A program made the translations under genes and the position numbers. Of a stretch of 64,000 nt of DNA, positions 42,472 to 51,182 are shown piece by piece. Source of the DNA: Thalassovita aquimarina (GTDB lineage: Bacteria > Pseudomonadota > Alphaproteobacteria > Rhodobacterales > Rhodobacteraceae). How positions within the stretch are numbered: position 1 is the first letter of the stretch; the number at the start of each line of letters is the position of its first letter. Below the pieces are notes generated by a model that saw only the letters and a program-made list of their open reading frames with translations, did no database searches and was not told where the DNA came from. Location: contig NZ_JADMKU010000005.1 of assembly GCF_018219815.1 (NCBI RefSeq), forward strand, positions 186,001 through 250,000, given 5' to 3'.

Positions 42472-42488
42472 GTCCCTGCCCCTTTCGA

Positions 42489-42983
42489 TCAGCGCAGCTT
42501 GCGCGCCTTCTTGATCAGCATATCGCGTTTCACCCGGCTCAGATGGTCGAAATACATCTTGCCGTTCAGATGGTCGATCTGATGTTGTACGCTGGTCGCC
42601 CAGAGCCCGACGAAATCGCGTTCCTCGACCTCGCCCGCCTCGTTCAGGAACCGCACCGTCACCGCGCGCGGGCGGCTGATCGTGGCGTGGACGCCGGGCA
42701 GGTTGGGGCTGGCTTCGTCATGGTCGCGCAGCTGCACGCTGGCGTGCAGGATTTCGGGGTTCGCCATGCGCACGGGCTTGCCGCGCTCCTCGCTGGCATC
42801 GACCACCGCCAGGCGCTGCATCACGCCGATCTGCACCGCGGCCAGACCGACGCCGGGCATCGCCTCCATCGTGTCGATCATGTCGTCCCAGGTGGCGCGC
42901 ACCTCGTCGGTGATTTCCGCCACCGGTTCGGCCGGCGTTTTCAGCCGCTTGTCGGGCCAGGGCAGGCATTTGCGCACGGTCAT
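42489..42983 (-). CDS. Peptide deformylase-like protein with degenerate active site
   Basis: A 164-residue deformylase-fold protein. Motif 1 is kept ([10 protein letters not shown]), but the cysteine of the EGCLS motif is replaced (EASPNLPGV; serine at the cysteine position in my alignment) and the HExxH helix reads QHQIDHLNG, with glutamine for the catalytic glutamate. Both changes should remove metal-dependent deformylase activity. It overlaps the preceding def gene by ATGA. Possible roles are a regulatory or peptide-binding partner, or a gene in decay; its intact frame and tight packing favour a kept function. Confidence 0.85.
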   Translation of the reverse strand: MTVRKCLPWPDKRLKTPAEPVAEITDEVRATWDDMIDTMEAMPGVGLAAVQIGVMQRLAVVDASEERGKPVRMANPEILHASVQLRDHDEASPNLPGVHATISRPRAVTVRFLNEAGEVEERDFVGLWATSVQHQIDHLNGKMYFDHLSRVKRDMLIKKARKLR

Positions 42984-43480
42984 TTCAGTGCCTCCAGATA
43001 AGCCCCTTCGACCCGCGCACGATCCTCGTCGGACAGGCGGTCGAAGATCACCAGACCGTCGAGATGGTCGTATTCGTGCTGGGCGCATTTCGCCTCGAAC
43101 CCGGTCAGTTCGCGTTCCTGCTCCGCGCCGTCCAGCCCGGTCCAGCGCAGCGTGATCCGCTCGGGCCGCGTCACCTCGGCGGGCGCGGCGGGGATCGACA
43201 GGCAGCCTTCTTCGCCCGCCACGACCCCTTCGGAGGAGGCAACAATTTCGGGATTGATGCAGATCACCGGCGTCATGTCGCCGTCTTTCCATCCGCAATC
43301 CATGACGAAGAGGCGTTTCATCACGCCCACCTGCGGTGCGGCCAAACCCCGCCCCGGCGCGTCATACATGGTTTCCAGCATGTCGGTGACCAGATCCGAC
43401 ACATCCTCGCCCGGCGCCACCGGGTCACAGACCTGCGACAGGCGCGGATCGGGCCATTTCAGGATCGGCAGAACGCTCAC
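42980..43480 (-). CDS. Peptide deformylase (second copy)
   Basis: A 166-residue deformylase with motifs GRGLAAPQVG, EEGCLSIP and QHEYDHLDG, so the cysteine and both histidine ligands and the catalytic glutamate are present. It overlaps both neighbours by ATGA (43477-43480 and 42980-42983), forming a translationally coupled string of three deformylase genes before fmt. Motif 1 has arginine where the main copy has isoleucine. Paralogous deformylases are known to differ in peptide range. Confidence 0.93.
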   Translation of the reverse strand: MSVLPILKWPDPRLSQVCDPVAPGEDVSDLVTDMLETMYDAPGRGLAAPQVGVMKRLFVMDCGWKDGDMTPVICINPEIVASSEGVVAGEEGCLSIPAAPAEVTRPERITLRWTGLDGAEQERELTGFEAKCAQHEYDHLDGLVIFDRLSDEDRARVEGAYLEALK

Positions 43481-43995
43481 GCCCGGGCCCGTTCCCGTTT
43501 CAGTTTCTGCATCTTGCGGGTGATCATCTGGCGCTTCAGCGGCTTGAGGTAATCGATGAACAGCTTGCCGTTCAGGTGATCAATTTCATGCTGCACGCAG
43601 GTCGCCCAGAGATCGGCGAAGGTTTCGCGCTGCTCGTTGCCGTTGCGGTCGATCCATTGCACCGTCACCTCGGCCGGGCGTTCGACCTCGGCATATTGTT
43701 CGGGGATCGACAGGCAGCCTTCCTCATAGGTGCTCAGCTCGTCCGAGGCCTCGATCACCTGCGGATTGAACATGATCAGCGGACGCGGGGTTTCGTCCTT
43801 TTCCTTGGCGCAATCCAGCACGATCAGCCGGTCCAGAACGCCGATCTGCGGCGCGGCCAGGCCGATGCCCGGCGCCTCGTACATGGTTTCCAGCATATCG
43901 TCGGCCAGCGTACGCAGGTCGTCCGACAAATCGGCGACCGGATCGCAGACCTTTTTCAGACGCGGATCGGGGTGGATCAGGATAGGACGTTTCAT
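43477..43995 (-). CDS. def: Peptide deformylase (main copy)
   Basis: A 172-residue deformylase removing the formyl group from nascent proteins. All motifs are standard: GIGLAAPQIG, EEGCLSIPEQ and QHEIDHLNG. It starts the minus-strand group def-def2-def3-fmt; the ATG at 43995 is chosen as the usual MKRPILIHPDPRL start, though the open frame continues upstream. The 250 AT-rich bases to the divergent aminotransferase gene (43996-44242) probably hold promoters for both; no clear box was identified. Confidence 0.95.
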   Translation of the reverse strand: MKRPILIHPDPRLKKVCDPVADLSDDLRTLADDMLETMYEAPGIGLAAPQIGVLDRLIVLDCAKEKDETPRPLIMFNPQVIEASDELSTYEEGCLSIPEQYAEVERPAEVTVQWIDRNGNEQRETFADLWATCVQHEIDHLNGKLFIDYLKPLKRQMITRKMQKLKRERARA

Positions 43996-44242
43996 GACAG
44001 TGGATTTAGGGTATGGTCCCCATACCTGCAATGGGCCATTGTTTCGGCAAGCATCGGCACAAAACAGCCATATAGAAAAATGGCCCGAATATTCAATTGC
44101 ATCAAGTACGATTTCCCTAAATTTAGAAAAAATCGAGATCACTCTTCCAATTTTTATGCATATATTGGAATTTTGACCCGACAATGACTTAATGCCGGCA
44201 TTCCCGGCAGGCAACACTGCGACACATCCAAGGAGACCCCGA

Positions 44243-45412
44243 ATGAGCTTCGACACGATCATCGACCGTTTTGGCACCCACTCGGTCAAATGGGACATGA
44301 TGGAAGACATCTATGGCGTTCCGGCCAAGGACGGCATCCCGATGTGGGTCGCCGACATGGATTTCCGCGCGCCCGACTGCGTGCAGAATGCCATCGCGAA
44401 GATGCATGAACACGGGGTTTACGGCTATTATGGCGATGACAGCAGCTATCGCAACGCGATCTGCTGGTGGATGCAGAACCGGCATGGCTGGACCGTCGAC
44501 CCCGACGCCATTTTCACCACCCACGGGCTGGTGAACGGCACCGCGCTGTGCGTCGACACATTCTCCGCTCCGGGCGATGGCGTGGTGCTGATGACGCCAG
44601 TCTACCATGCTTTCGCCAAGGTGATCCGCGCCAATAACCGCCGCGTCGTGGAATGCGACCTGTCCTATGAAAACGGCCGCTACGAAATGGATTTCGACAC
44701 CTGGGACAAACAGATGGACGGGTCGGAAAAGATGCTGATCCTGTGTTCGCCGCACAATCCCGGCGGCCGGGTCTGGACCAAGGACGAACTGGAAGGCGTC
44801 GCCGCGTTCGCCAAGCGCCACGACCTGATCCTGGTGTCGGACGAAATCCATCACGATCTTGTCTTCGGCGGCGCACGGCATATCCCGATGGCAACCATCG
44901 AAGGCATTTCGGACCGGCTGATCATGATGTCGGCGACCACCAAGACCTTCAACATCGCCGGCAGCCATTCGGGCAACGTGATCATCCATGATCCCGATCT
45001 GCGCGCGAAATTCGCCGCCAAGATGGCGGCACTCGGCATGTCGCCCAATTCCTTCGGTCTGCACATGGCCGAAGCGGCCTATTCCCCCGAGGGGGCAGCC
45101 TGGGTCGACGACCTGATCGCCTATATCGACGGAAACCGGCAGGTTTTCGATGAAGGCATCAATTCAATCCCGGGCCTCGCCTCGATGAAGCTGGAAGCGA
45201 CTTACCTCGCCTGGGTCGATTTCGCCGGCACCGGCATGACGCGGGATGAATTCACCAAGCGGGTCGAGCGCGACGCGAAAATCGCCATCAACCACGGGCC
45301 GACATTCGGGTCGGGGGGCGACGATTTCCTGCGCTTCAACCTCGCCACGCCGCGCAGCATCGTGGAACAGGCGGTGGACCGGATGCAGGCAGCCTTCGCC
45401 GACCTGCAATAA
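44243..45412 (+). CDS. MalY/PatB-type PLP aminotransferase (probable cystathionine beta-lyase)
   Basis: A 389-residue fold-type I PLP enzyme. DRFGTHSVKWDMM and MWVADMDFRAP near the start are typical of the MalY/PatB group of C-S lyases; the PLP lysine is in MSATTKTFNIAGSHSGN, and SPHNPGGRVW and DEIHHDLVF complete the cofactor site. The start at 44243 follows AAGGAGACCCCGA. Likely reaction: beta-elimination of cystathionine or cysteine conjugates. It stands alone. Confidence 0.88.
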   Translation: MSFDTIIDRFGTHSVKWDMMEDIYGVPAKDGIPMWVADMDFRAPDCVQNAIAKMHEHGVYGYYGDDSSYRNAICWWMQNRHGWTVDPDAIFTTHGLVNGTALCVDTFSAPGDGVVLMTPVYHAFAKVIRANNRRVVECDLSYENGRYEMDFDTWDKQMDGSEKMLILCSPHNPGGRVWTKDELEGVAAFAKRHDLILVSDEIHHDLVFGGARHIPMATIEGISDRLIMMSATTKTFNIAGSHSGNVIIHDPDLRAKFAAKMAALGMSPNSFGLHMAEAAYSPEGAAWVDDLIAYIDGNRQVFDEGINSIPGLASMKLEATYLAWVDFAGTGMTRDEFTKRVERDAKIAINHGPTFGSGGDDFLRFNLATPRSIVEQAVDRMQAAFADLQ

Positions 45413-45415
45413 GCA

Positions 45416-45769
45416 TCAGGCCGAGGGGCGCGGCAGGGCGATCCTGTCGTCCCTCTCGGGCGCGAAATCCCGCGGCGGGCGTTCCTGGATCGCCGTCAGC
45501 CGCTTGAATTCATAGCACATCCGCCCGTTTTCCTCGCCCGAGGCGACGATCAGGCATTGGTACATGTGCTGGCCGCGATCATACAGATCGACGAAACCCC
45601 GCAGATGCGGCGCGGTTTCCGCATCGAGCTCGAACCCGCCATCCCAGAAGCTGAGTATGCGATAGGTCTTGCCGTCAGCTTCGACCAGCATCCGGCCATT
45701 GCGCTTGCGGTCGCGCTTGCGCGCCGCTTCCAGACCGGCCAGAACCTCTTCGGACAGGAATGTCGACAT
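45416..45769 (-). CDS. Conserved hypothetical protein
   Basis: A 117-residue soluble protein. The N-terminal 20 residues are basic and helical (LEAARKRDRKRNGR), followed by a beta-rich stretch (MLVEADGKTYRILSFWDGGF, then VDLYDRGQHMYQCLIVASGE). The shape recalls small PilZ-like barrels, but the RxxxR and DxSxxG motifs are missing, so no family is assigned. GGGAGGCACATC precedes the ATG. It converges with the aminotransferase gene with three bases between the stop codons, and lies downstream of the cobalamin genes. Confidence 0.75.
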   Translation of the reverse strand: MSTFLSEEVLAGLEAARKRDRKRNGRMLVEADGKTYRILSFWDGGFELDAETAPHLRGFVDLYDRGQHMYQCLIVASGEENGRMCYEFKRLTAIQERPPRDFAPERDDRIALPRPSA

Positions 45770-45862
45770 GATGTGCCTCCCAACTTCCCCCCAAGCATGC
45801 GAAAAACGCGGCCCGGGGGGAATATCGCTATCGGGACGCCGCCATCTTTCCCTGCGACTGTG

Positions 45863-46633
45863 TCATTTTGCCGACGCTTTCGGACGCAACACGTGCGGCA
45901 TCGCCGGGTCGTACAGCGCCGAATCCTTGAAATCGCGGACATCGCCCAGAACCGGACCGACCAGAATCAGCGCCGTCCGGGTGATTTTTTCCGCCCGCAC
46001 CTTGCCGTGGATGTCCGAAAGCGTGCCGCGAATGAACATCTGGTCCGGCCAGCCGACGCGATAGGCCACGACCACCGGACAATCGGCCCCGTAATGCGGC
46101 GAAAGCTGCCGCTCGATCTCGCGCAGGTTCCGCACGCCGAGGTGAATCGCCAGCGTCGCGCCGGTGCGCGCGAAGTTTTCCAGCGTTTCGCCCGACGGCA
46201 TCGCGGTGGATTTCATCGATACCCGGGTCAGAACGATCGACTGCGCAAGTTCCGGCACGGTCAGTTCCTGCCCCAATGCGGCGGCGGCGGCGGCATAAGC
46301 GGGCACGCCGGGGATGATTTCATAGGGAATGCCCTCGGCCCTGAGCCGCCGGATCTGTTCGGCGATCGCGCCGTAAAGCGACGGATCGCCCGAATGCACC
46401 CGCGCCACGTCCTGCCCCCGCGCATGCGCCGCTTTGATCTCCGCATGGGTGTCGTCCAGCGTCATCGGCGCGGTATCCATCACCTTCGCCCCCTCGGGTG
46501 CGCAGGCCACCACCTCGGGCGGCACCAGCGATCCGGCATACAGGCAGACCGGACAGTCGCCGATCACCCGTTCGGCCTTCTTGGTCAACAATTCCGGGTC
46601 GCCTGGCCCCGCGCCGATGAAATAAACCGTCAT
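45863..46633 (-). CDS. cobM: Precorrin-4 C11-methyltransferase
   Basis: A 256-residue SAM-dependent methyltransferase of the CobM/CbiF group. VYFIGAGPGDPELLTKKAER at the start and HSGDPSLYGAIAEQ are the family blocks of tetrapyrrole methylases, and CLYAGSLVPPE is typical for the C11 enzyme. The ATG at 46633 is chosen from the family start MTVYFIGAG; the open frame extends into the previous gene. It is the last gene of the minus-strand corrin operon; a cobalt-bearing substrate (CbiF type) cannot be excluded. Confidence 0.94.
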   Translation of the reverse strand: MTVYFIGAGPGDPELLTKKAERVIGDCPVCLYAGSLVPPEVVACAPEGAKVMDTAPMTLDDTHAEIKAAHARGQDVARVHSGDPSLYGAIAEQIRRLRAEGIPYEIIPGVPAYAAAAAALGQELTVPELAQSIVLTRVSMKSTAMPSGETLENFARTGATLAIHLGVRNLREIERQLSPHYGADCPVVVAYRVGWPDQMFIRGTLSDIHGKVRAEKITRTALILVGPVLGDVRDFKDSALYDPAMPHVLRPKASAK

Positions 46634-46667
46634 GCCAGAGCTTCCCTTTTCACTGTTCCCAAAACGC

Positions 46668-48467
46668 TCACTGCGCCGCATCCGCCGCCAGGTCGCCGTC
46701 GATCTTGCGGGCATAGCCGCGCGGCGTGAACATGCGCGGGCCTTCGCCCAGATGCGCCAGCCGCGAATTGCTCGACCCGACCAGCACCACCGTCAGCATA
46801 TCGACCTCGTCCACTTCCAGTTCGTCCAGCCGGCGATAGCGCACGTGTTCCTCCGGCCGTCCCAGTGACGACGCCAGCATCACCGGCGTATCGGCCGGAC
46901 GGTGCTGCAACAGGATATCGCGCGCCTCGGCCAGCAGGGTGCGCCGCGTCTTTGATACCGGGTTATAGAAGGCGATGACGAAATCGCCCTCCGCCGCCGC
47001 CTTCAGCCGCCGCAGGATATCGTCGCGCGGGGTCAGCAGGTCGCTCAGCGAAATGGTGCAGAAATCGTGGCCCAAGGGCGCCCCGGCCCGTGCCGCCGCC
47101 CCCTGCAGCGCCGAAACGCCGGGGGAACAGATCACCTCGACCCGGTGCGCGGCATCGCTCACCCCGTGCTCGTCAGGCCCGCGATCCAGCAGTTCGAACA
47201 CCAGCGCCCCCATTGCGTAGATCCCGGCATCCCCTGAACAGACCAGCGCCACGTTGCGTCCCTCGGCGGCGCGTTCCAGCGCATAGCGGCAGCGCGCCTC
47301 TTCCCCGCCCAGCGGAAAATCCGACCGGGTTTTGCCCGCGGCCAGCGGCCCCAACAGATCGATATAAAGCCCGTAGCCGACCAGTTCCTCGGCTTCGGCC
47401 ACCAGCTTCGACACTTCCGGCGTGCGCCAGGATGCCTGCCCGGGCCCGATCCCCACCACGCTCAGCCGGCCACGCGCCCGGCCCGGCAGTTCGGTGAGCG
47501 GCGCCTCGGTCCGCGACAGGGCGCAGGTGCAATTGGCGGCTTTCTGTTTCTCGACCACCAAACTGCCTCCGCATGCCAAAGCCGCGCCTTCGCTGACGCC
47601 ATGGCAGCCGACCTCGGCAAAGACCACCTCGGACGGGTTCGGCACATCCTGCGCCTCCAGTTCCGCTGCCGTGTACAGTCGCAACGGCACGCCCAGCCGC
47701 CGCGCCACTTCGTTCATCGCCGGCTCATCCGCCTTCAGGTCGATCGAGGCAACGCAGGCCACCGCTTCCGGCGCGATCCCGGCCTGGTCCAATGTTCCGG
47801 ACACCAGCTCCCACATCTCCTCCGGATCGGCATTGCGGGCGCAACCCAGCCCCAGCACATGGCGCTGAGGACGATAGACCAGCCGATCTTCGCTTGCCCG
47901 CTCGGGCGCCTCGCTGACCACCAGTTCGACCGCGCCGCCAGCATCCTCGATCCCGAAGATATTCTCGCCCACCACCGACACGCCCGCGCCCGACAGAAGC
48001 GCCGCCATCGCGCCCTTGGCATCCTGTGGATTTGCGAGCCGGTAGCCAACGGGCGGTTCGTCCAATGCCACCCCCATCGCCACATCTCCCGCCGTGGTCA
48101 CCGCCGCGACGGCATCCAACGCCTGCGCCACCTGCCGGGCCAGCCGGTTCGCGCCGCGATGCCCGCCCAACAGCGGCACCACCACCGACCCGTCGTCGGA
48201 TACCGACAACACCGGCGGCTCGACCCGCTTGTCGCCCAGCAACGGCGCCACCGCCCGGATCAGGATGCCCGATGCGCAGACCCCCAGCACCGGCACCCCG
48301 GCGGCGAACAGGTCGCGCACGTGGTCCAGCGCATTGGGAAAAAACGCATCTGCCTGCGCCACGCGCCCCTCGCGCCCATGCAAATCAGCACCCAAGGCGT
48401 CGGCCAGCTTGCGCGCGGTCGCTTCGCCGGAGGCGTTCAGCGCCAGAACAACGGGTTTCACAGCCAT
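46668..48467 (-). CDS. cobJ: CbiG-CobJ fusion: cobalt-precorrin-5A hydrolase domain plus precorrin-3B C17-methyltransferase
   Basis: A 599-residue two-domain protein. Residues 1 to about 325 resemble full-length CbiG (central GVCASGILIRAVAP and PLLGGHRGANRLAR, then the C-terminal CobE-like part with GLGCARNADPEE and FAEVGCHGVSEGAALAC), which in the cobalt-early pathway opens the delta-lactone and releases acetaldehyde. Residues about 333-599 are the ring-contracting CobJ/CbiH methyltransferase (LSVVGIGPGQ, CSGDAGIYAMGAL, FCTISLSDLLTPRDDI, FYNPVSKTRR). It overlaps cobI by ten bases. The CbiG part makes it uncertain whether this operon follows the oxygen-dependent or the cobalt-early route. Confidence 0.93.
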   Translation of the reverse strand: MAVKPVVLALNASGEATARKLADALGADLHGREGRVAQADAFFPNALDHVRDLFAAGVPVLGVCASGILIRAVAPLLGDKRVEPPVLSVSDDGSVVVPLLGGHRGANRLARQVAQALDAVAAVTTAGDVAMGVALDEPPVGYRLANPQDAKGAMAALLSGAGVSVVGENIFGIEDAGGAVELVVSEAPERASEDRLVYRPQRHVLGLGCARNADPEEMWELVSGTLDQAGIAPEAVACVASIDLKADEPAMNEVARRLGVPLRLYTAAELEAQDVPNPSEVVFAEVGCHGVSEGAALACGGSLVVEKQKAANCTCALSRTEAPLTELPGRARGRLSVVGIGPGQASWRTPEVSKLVAEAEELVGYGLYIDLLGPLAAGKTRSDFPLGGEEARCRYALERAAEGRNVALVCSGDAGIYAMGALVFELLDRGPDEHGVSDAAHRVEVICSPGVSALQGAAARAGAPLGHDFCTISLSDLLTPRDDILRRLKAAAEGDFVIAFYNPVSKTRRTLLAEARDILLQHRPADTPVMLASSLGRPEEHVRYRRLDELEVDEVDMLTVVLVGSSNSRLAHLGEGPRMFTPRGYARKIDGDLAADAAQ

Positions 48468-49159
48468 GGATCGGCCCCCTTCGTCAGTAAGATCATCGAA
48501 AAATACGGCGCTTTTTCCGGCGCCTCGGACAGCGGGCAGATGCGCTCCTCGGGCAGGCTGGCCCGTTCGACGTAAACCGCACTTTCGGTCAGCCCCAGTT
48601 CAGCGATTACGCCACGGATCTTGGCCAGGTGCCGCCCGACCTTCATGATGACGACGCTCTCGGCGCCCTCGATCCGGCTCCGCAACTCGGCCTCGGGCAA
48701 GGGTCCGGGCAACACCGTCAGCCGCTCGTTGCGCGCCGCCAGCGGCACCCCGGCGCGGCCCGCGCAGGCGGTGATGCTAGTCACGCCGGGCACCACTTCG
48801 ACCTCGAACCGCCCGGACAGCCGGGCATGTAGATACATGAAGGAACCATAGAAGAACGGATCGCCCTCGCAGAGGCAGATCACGTCCTCGCCCGCCTCCA
48901 GCGCCGTGGCGATCTGCGCCGCGCCCGCGTCATAGGCCGCCTGCGCCGGGCCGCGTTCCACCGTCATCGGCACGTCCATGACGATTTCGCGCGCCCCTTC
49001 CGGGATCGCGGCGGCGGCGATGGCGCGGGCGAAACTGTCCGACCCGGACAGCGCCGGATAGGCCACCACGCGGGCCTGCGACACCAGCCGATGGGCCTTC
49101 AGCGTCATCAGCTCGGGGTCCCCCGGCCCCAGCCCGACGCCATAGAGCTTACCGGCCAT
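48458..49159 (-). CDS. cobI: Precorrin-2 C20-methyltransferase
   Basis: A 233-residue tetrapyrrole methylase. KLYGVGLGPGDPELMTLKAH at the start and LCEGDPFFYGSFMYLHARL (about residues 98-116) are typical of CobI/CbiL, which methylates C20 of precorrin-2 or its cobalt form. The end overlaps the cobJ fusion gene by ten bases. About 65 bases separate it from cobL, holding a short diverged copy of the intergenic repeat. Confidence 0.94.
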   Translation of the reverse strand: MAGKLYGVGLGPGDPELMTLKAHRLVSQARVVAYPALSGSDSFARAIAAAAIPEGAREIVMDVPMTVERGPAQAAYDAGAAQIATALEAGEDVICLCEGDPFFYGSFMYLHARLSGRFEVEVVPGVTSITACAGRAGVPLAARNERLTVLPGPLPEAELRSRIEGAESVVIMKVGRHLAKIRGVIAELGLTESAVYVERASLPEERICPLSEAPEKAPYFSMILLTKGADPWL

Positions 49160-49174
49160 GTTCCGCCCCCAGCC

Positions 49175-49209
49175 ACTTTTTCTTGGCCCAAATCCCCCCG
49201 CCGGAGGCG
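49175..49209. repeat. Diverged intergenic repeat between cobL and cobI
   Basis: CTTTTTCTTGGCCCAAATCC followed by CCCCGCCGGAGGCG resembles the right arm at 18991-19024 (CTTCTTCTGTTTTCAAATAT, CCCCGCCGGAGGC). The match is partial, so membership in the same repeat family is probable, not certain. Confidence 0.45.
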
Positions 49210-49225
49210 TCCCGCCCTTGCCAAT

Positions 49226-50428
49226 TCATCGCTTGATCAGGCTCCACTGCGTCACCGGCATCAACGGCCGCCAGCCGGTGCGCGGCCCGACCGGTTCGGC
49301 CCGTTGCACCTGTATCTTGACCAACTGGCCGCCGAACTCGGCCTGCAGCGCGACCAGCACCGCCTCGCTTTCCAGCGTAACCGCGTTGGCCACCAGCCGC
49401 CCCAGCGGGCGCAGCGCCGCCCAGGCCGCCTCGAACACCTCACGGCTCAGCCCACCGCCGATGAATACCGCATCAGGGGCCTCCAGCCCTTTCAGCGCCT
49501 CGGGCACCCGCCCATCGATCAGCTGCAGTTTCGGCGTCCCCAAAGCCAGCGCATTGGCCGCCGCCATCGCGCGGCGGTCGGCGCGCGGCTCGATCCCGAT
49601 GGCGCGGGCGTAGCGCGCGCCGCGCATCCATTCCACCGCCACTGATCCGCATCCCGTTCCGATATCCCACAGCAGCGCCCCGCGCATCGGCATCAGCTTG
49701 GCCAGTGTCGCCGCGCGCACCTCCTGCTTGGTCATGGTGCCGTCATGCTGAAACAGATCGTCGGCCAGCCCCGGCACCCGGGGCAGCAGCGCCGCGTCCG
49801 GCGCGGCGACGCAATCGACCGCCAGCGTGTTGAAATCCGGCACCTCGTGATCCCAGCTTTCCGCCACCCCGTCGAACCGCGCCTCGCTCTCCCCGCCCAT
49901 ATTGGCCAGCACCGTCATCTTCGAACGACCGAAGCCGCGCTCGGTCAGGAAGGCCGCGATCTGCCCCGGCGTATGCGCCCCGGTGGTCAGGATCAGGAGC
50001 CGCGCATCGGGCTGGATGAAGGCGATCATCTGTTCGACCGGGCGCCCGTGCACGGTGAGCGTTTCGACATCCGCCAGGCTCCAACCCATCCGCGCGGCGG
50101 CCAGCTGGAACGCCGAGAGCTGCGGGTGATAGGTAATCTCGGACGGATCGATCGACCGCCCGATCCGGGCACCGACGGAAAACCACAAGGGATCGCCGGT
50201 GGCCAGCACCACCACGCGCCGCCCCTTCATCGCCTGCAGCATGTCGATCAGCGCGTCGAAGGGCGACGGCCAGGCGACCCGCTCGGCGGTCACCGTACCC
50301 GACAGGTCATGATGCCGGTCGCCGCCGACGATCACCTCCGCCGCCTCGACCACCGCACGGGTGGCGGGCAAGAGCCCCTCCAGCCCGTCCTCACCGATAC
50401 CCACGATATGCAACCACGGTTCAGCCAT
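49226..50428 (-). CDS. cobL: Precorrin-6B C5,15-methyltransferase (decarboxylating)
   Basis: A 400-residue fusion of CbiE-like (about residues 1-195) and CbiT-like (about 205-400) halves, the standard CobL layout. LHIVGIGEDGLEGL opens the C5-methylase half, and KQEVRAATLAKLMPMRGALL with DIGTGCGSVAVEWMR forms the SAM site of the C15-methylating/decarboxylating half. Its start overlaps the end of cobH by eight bases. Confidence 0.95.
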   Translation of the reverse strand: MAEPWLHIVGIGEDGLEGLLPATRAVVEAAEVIVGGDRHHDLSGTVTAERVAWPSPFDALIDMLQAMKGRRVVVLATGDPLWFSVGARIGRSIDPSEITYHPQLSAFQLAAARMGWSLADVETLTVHGRPVEQMIAFIQPDARLLILTTGAHTPGQIAAFLTERGFGRSKMTVLANMGGESEARFDGVAESWDHEVPDFNTLAVDCVAAPDAALLPRVPGLADDLFQHDGTMTKQEVRAATLAKLMPMRGALLWDIGTGCGSVAVEWMRGARYARAIGIEPRADRRAMAAANALALGTPKLQLIDGRVPEALKGLEAPDAVFIGGGLSREVFEAAWAALRPLGRLVANAVTLESEAVLVALQAEFGGQLVKIQVQRAEPVGPRTGWRPLMPVTQWSLIKR

Positions 50429-51071
50429 GTTCAGCCTCCTTTTCCTCCGGCAATCCTGCCGCCAGCGCGTTCACCGCCGCCGAGGCGATCGCCGATCCGC
50501 CGCGCCGTCCGCGCAACGCCACGAAATCACAGCCGCGCGCATTGGCGGCCAGTTCCGCCTTGCTTTCCGCCGCCCCGACGAAACCCACCGGGAAGCCCAG
50601 GATCAGCGCCGGCTTCGGCGCCCCCTGATCGATCAGTTCCAGCAGGTGAAACAGCGCCGTCGGCGCGTTGCCCACCGCCACCACGGCGCCGTCCAGCCGG
50701 TCGGCCCACAGTTCCACCGCCGCCGCCGAGCGGGTATTGCCGATCCCCGCCGCGATCCCCGGCACGCGCGAATCGTTCAGCGTCACCACCACCTCGTTTT
50801 CCTTGGGCAGGTAACGGCGGATGATCCCGGCGCCGACCATTTCGCAATCGCACAACACCGGCGCACCGGCCAGCAGCGCGTCGCGCCCGGCCTCATAGGC
50901 GTCCGGCGAAAAGGCCAGCCGGTCGGCCACCTCCACCATGCCGCAGGCGTGGATCAGCCGGATCGCCAGCGCCTGCATCCCCGGCCCGAACCGGTCGAGT
51001 CGCGCTTCGTTCCGCACCGTCGCGAAGGACTGCGCATAGATCGCCGAGGGATTCTTTTCGTATGGGCGCAT
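50421..51071 (-). CDS. cobH: Precorrin-8X methylmutase
   Basis: A 216-residue enzyme moving a methyl group from C11 to C12 to give hydrogenobyrinate (or cobyrinate). MRPYEKNPSAIYAQSFATVR is the family start, and the catalytic histidine is H41 in IRLIHACGMVEVAD. The ATG at 51071 is used instead of the longer frame. It lies between cbiX and cobL, about 110 bases from cbiX. Confidence 0.95.
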   Translation of the reverse strand: MRPYEKNPSAIYAQSFATVRNEARLDRFGPGMQALAIRLIHACGMVEVADRLAFSPDAYEAGRDALLAGAPVLCDCEMVGAGIIRRYLPKENEVVVTLNDSRVPGIAAGIGNTRSAAAVELWADRLDGAVVAVGNAPTALFHLLELIDQGAPKPALILGFPVGFVGAAESKAELAANARGCDFVALRGRRGGSAIASAAVNALAAGLPEEKEAEHG

Positions 51072-51182
51072 GGCGCTCGGTCTCCGTTGGGTTCCTTCCC
51101 CCGGACCGGGGGAAGGACAGGATGGGGGTCGATGCGGAATGCGAAGCCCATCGGGCTTCACAATGGGGTCAATGCCCCGGGC

